Source: Loxodes magnus (lineage: Eukaryota > Ciliophora > Karyorelictea > Loxodida > Loxodidae). Taken from it: a DNA stretch of 64,000 bases. Both the position numbers and the translations under genes were made by a program. The DNA lies in assembly GCA_946699065.1 (NCBI GenBank), contig CAMPDV010000012.1, forward strand, positions 620,001 through 684,000, in the 5' to 3' direction. The notes beneath the pieces were generated by a model that searched no databases, was not told where the DNA came from, and saw only the letters and a program-made list of their open reading frames with translations. This document shows positions 61,156 to 64,000 of this stretch, piece by piece. Each line of letters begins with the position of its first letter. The stretch's first letter is position 1.

Positions 61156-62100
61156 ATGGTTGAAGGTTTCAAGTCAGGCTTCTATACCACTTCTTCCTAA
61201 GCCAAAATGGAAGGAAAGAAGCAAGAAACCAAGTCTTAATAATCTTAACAATCTTCTCTATCACAACCTTAGCCAACACTGAACTAACAACTTGGAATCT
61301 AACAAAACGAACGAAAACTAACCTTGAAGAATATATGCACGGAAACTCCAACCTCAAGCGAGAAACCGAGGAAACAGATGAAGTCTGTTCTCCACCAGGA
61401 GGTATCAGAGTTCAACCCTTCTGGCCAAATGAGCATGGAGTAGCTCATCAAAATGGTACTGAACCTCCAGGAAGAGGTCAAGAGATTGAAGAAGGACAAT
61501 GATATGGTGATGGCAAAGCTAGACCTAGCAGAAGGAATTGAGTCAAGACTTATGTCCTAGAAAAGAGATCTTAACACCTTTTGGAATATCTCACAAAGTC
61601 AGACTAACGAATCCTAAAATTAGCTTTAGAAACAGACTGAACTGGATAACAGACTCGGAAAAGTAGAAGAGAAATTGTAAACTTTTAAGAAAGAGTAAAG
61701 CGAAACTGGAGCTATACAAATGGAAATCGAAGCCTAAAAAGAGCAAAAAAATCAAGGAAAATAATTCAAAATAAAAAAGAAATGTTTATGCTGTGGAAGC
61801 GTATGACATTTTTATCGGAAGTGTTAGAAATTCTAATAGAAAAGAAGAAAAGAAAAAAGAATGAAAAAAGAAGAAAAAAGAATGGAAAAAGAAGAAAAAA
61901 GAATGAAAAGAATGTATTGCAACCCGGATGGTTCAATATACAAGATTAAGATGGAACCAAGGCAAGTTAAAGGAGGGAAAACCTGGAAAAATCCGAGTTC
62001 CCAATCTCGCTAAAATTGGGCGACCCGAACTTTTATATTTAACAGCAGGGAGCATGAACTGCTGTATTCCTAACGGGGTTGGAAATCTCTAAAACGGAAA
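61156..62100 (+). CDS. Retroelement ORF1 zinc-knuckle protein, copy D (intact)
   Basis: ATG 61156 opens MVEGFKSGFYTTSSQAKMEG, a Gln/Ser-rich region, a coiled coil (NLQEEVKRLKKDND; LDNRLGKVEEKLQTFKKEQ), then a perfect CX2CX4HX4C knuckle, CLCCGSVWHFYRKC, with Trp encoded by TGA at 61804-61806, in frame with the start. After it comes a tandem repeat of KEEKRM units and a basic tail. Copy C (38083) has TGG at the same Trp. An (ATT)n tract follows at about 62112-62130. Gag-like RNA-binding role expected. No RT in the element. The stop is not clear; the coding character ends near 62100. Confidence 0.7.
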
Positions 62101-62130
62101 ACTTAAAATTAATATTATTATTATAATTTA

Positions 62131-62889
62131 CATATTAGACACTAAAAATAAAAAATTAATAGAATTAGAAAGGTATAATTATTTATATACATTTGATTAC
62201 CAAATATAAACTTTTATTAATTATAAATAAAAAATAACATAAAATAACATTTCTAAAAATTAGGAAGCTAATTTAAATTATAAAAAATTGAAAAAAGACA
62301 AAAATAAAAAAAAGACAAAAATAAAATAATATCAACTATTAAGTTAATATTTAATTAATGTATATAATAATATAATTTACTTAAGCAAGTCTTATTATAA
62401 CCAAAAATAAAATTAATAAATTCTTATATAAATTTAAATTTTCAAGATTAAGATTAATATAAATACAAAAATTTAACAGAAAAATAATAATTATATATTA
62501 ATATAAGGAAATAGGCTTCTTAGAAATAGCAGAACTTATAAAAATAGAGCATGAAAAGATTATAAAAACTATAATATATATCTTATATAATGAAAGAAAC
62601 TATATGCAAGAAGGCTCGCAGAGCTAGACTATCTACCTAAGCTTAGTAGTATTTTTTACCAAATCAATAGAAGCAAACTGATGAAAAATATCAGATGGTT
62701 AACTACTAAGCTTTTACTTTTTATCTTAATTTTATTAAAAATATATAAAAGCCTTATTTATTTAAGCAATAAAAAAATATTAAATTAAAATAAAACAAAC
62801 TAAAATTTAAAATTATATTCTTATATTGAAACTTATTAAATTTAAAATTTTATACACAAACCAAAATTTATAAAAATAAAAATATAATA
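62131..62889. other. AT-rich region with short repeat relics
   Basis: Near 62665-62780 it shares a stretch (AATAGAAGCAAAC.GATGAA, GTTAACTACTAAG) with 34475-34590 and 58150-58250. No gene. Confidence 0.4.
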
Positions 62890-63230
62890 AAAACTTAAAG
62901 TAATAAAGAGAATTTTCGTAGCAAGCTCTTGAATTGTTTGGTTATATCTCTAAATCTTGAATATTTCTTAGTTGATATCAATATTTTAAAGAAAAAAGTT
63001 TCGAACTGATATTAAACCTATGAGTCAGAAATCTTTAATTATTGGATACGCATTTATTGCAAATGAAAATTTCTTTTTGCAAAATCTGAGCAATAAATTA
63101 CCCCTGTAATGTTCATTAAAAAGTCGTTTAGAGTACGCAGCATGACAGATCTTAGTTATCTAAAGCTTTTCAAATTAATCTTTTATTTCTAAAAATATTC
63201 TTAAAATATTATAAATAATTAATAATAAAT
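62890..63230. repeat. Third copy of the 35290-type repeat block
   Basis: Islands such as ATATCTCTAAATCTTGA, TACGCATTTATTG, ATTACCCCTG and TTTTCAAATTAATCTTT match 35320-35570 and 58460-58710 in the same orientation. Confidence 0.5.
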
Positions 63231-63600
63231 AAATTCGATTATAGAGCGCGTAGCACTCTCGTTGGCTTGCAGCTCTTTAAATTAATTTTATTTAATGACG
63301 TAAATTTTTTTATAGGTCTCTCTTTTCTCTCTTTCCTTGTTTCCTCTTTCTGCGGTACGTCCCTATAATTTTTCCTTCCAAAGCTTAGGATGCAATATGT
63401 GATTACGGGTACATTTCCCCGACCTATGATGAAGAAAGTTTCCTCCTGGCATTCAGAGTTCTCCAGCTTGTCACATCTTCCTTCTCTTGTTATTGGTTTC
63501 TTTTCTTCTGATTTATCCTCCGTCCGCGCTCGTTTTTTTGTTGTTGCCTTGCTGGACCTTCAAGCAGCATCCGAAGAATAAGGCTTTCACCCTATTTAAA
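63231..63600 (-). mobile_element. SINE-like element, family 3 related, inverse
   Basis: Inverse hairpin GAGCGCGTAGCACTCTCGTT..GCAGCTC at 63244-63275, with an AAATAAATTCGATTATA tail on its left. Further right, GTGATTACGGGTACATTTCCCC at about 63400 and CCTATGATGAAG correspond to the direct-repeat unit of 34676-35205. Right end not determined. Confidence 0.5.
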
Positions 63601-64000
63601 TTAAATTATATAATAATAATAAAAATTATATTTCTACCATTATTATGCAAACCATTTATAAGGTCATTTGAATTAATATTTGTAGGATTTTTGCTACTTC
63701 CTTTGAAGTTTTTCAAATATATCTTACTCTTCTTGTTCTTGTTCTTCATCTCAATCTAAATCTTGCTCTGAGTTTCAGTTTTCTTCTTCGTAATACCAAC
63801 CATCCTTTAGTTCCTTCAATTTTTTTTAAATAATGTATTATCTAGTTCCGTTATTGATTAGTGTAATTCCAGTCCTTAAAACAGTTTCTTATATAGATCT
63901 TACCTTCCTTGAGTAATATATTTAGCTCAATTTGGTCCATAGTCTTTTTTCTTCTATTATTTATTTTTATTTGAACTATTAGCCTTTTCTTAAGAAGTTT
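63601..64000. other. Unresolved right edge
   Basis: T-rich plus strand. A minus-strand reading is rich in Lys/Glu/Gln (for example near 63740-63790) and could be an ORF1 running out of the window, but no motif is visible. Confidence 0.3.

Noticed and set aside
1-64000. Telomeric repeats, tRNA or rRNA genes, prophage or bacterial operons
   Set aside because: None seen on reading: no G4T2/G4T4-type tracts, no cloverleaf with B box, no rRNA-like conserved blocks, no ribosome-binding-site pattern.

Overview
The window looks like nuclear DNA of a ciliate that reads TAA and TAG as glutamine and TGA as tryptophan, while still ending genes at TGA. This is the karyorelict (Loxodes-type) code. It is not bacterial: the DNA is very AT-rich, introns are 16-24 nt GT..AG sequences, and the proteins are eukaryotic. 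The code is visible in the sequence itself. Paired paralogues carry TGG in one copy and TGA in the other at the same Trp position (38714 vs 61804; 36961 vs 44455). The Trp of a WD dipeptide in a WD40 repeat is TGA (31440). A RING finger needs TAA=Gln between its ligands. Because no triplet is reserved for stop, an open frame proves little here. Calls rest on residue composition, family motifs, paralogue comparison and consistent frame arithmetic. Which exact ciliate this is remains an inference.

Left part (1-23.6 kb) is a dense gene region. It holds membrane proteins (1799-2722, 2919-4266, 5642-7168, 19596-21113), a large unknown basic protein (7732-9897), a long helical protein (10322-13161), an OTUD3-like deubiquitinase (13209-14364), a coiled-coil protein with CTFxPxL repeats (14499-16763), two unknown proteins (17056-17883, 17968-19215) and a receptor with an ANF-type ligand-binding fold (21150-23593). 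Two zinc-knuckle retroelement ORF1 copies (264 and 4496) interrupt it, each ending in an (ATT)n tail.

Right part (23.6-64 kb) is a retroelement field. It contains an APE-type LINE on the minus strand (about 23.6-30.5 kb), a second LINE reverse-transcriptase fragment (47.0-48.9 kb), about ten Gag-like zinc-knuckle ORF1s without an adjacent RT, and several short GC-richer SINE-like bodies. Many of these end in the same roughly 32-nt stem-loop followed by (ATTT)n.

Embedded in this field is a family of RING/zinc-finger, coiled-coil, WD40 proteins, all on the minus strand: 30795-32395 (frameshifted, one RING ligand lost), 40177-42471 (with a pentapeptide-like block), 53851-55568 (intact, with three 126-nt WD repeats) and a terminal fragment at about 60.5 kb. 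The most interesting points are the internally provable recoding of all three stop codons, the shared 3' stem-loop of the retroelements, and the RING-WD40 family evolving among them.
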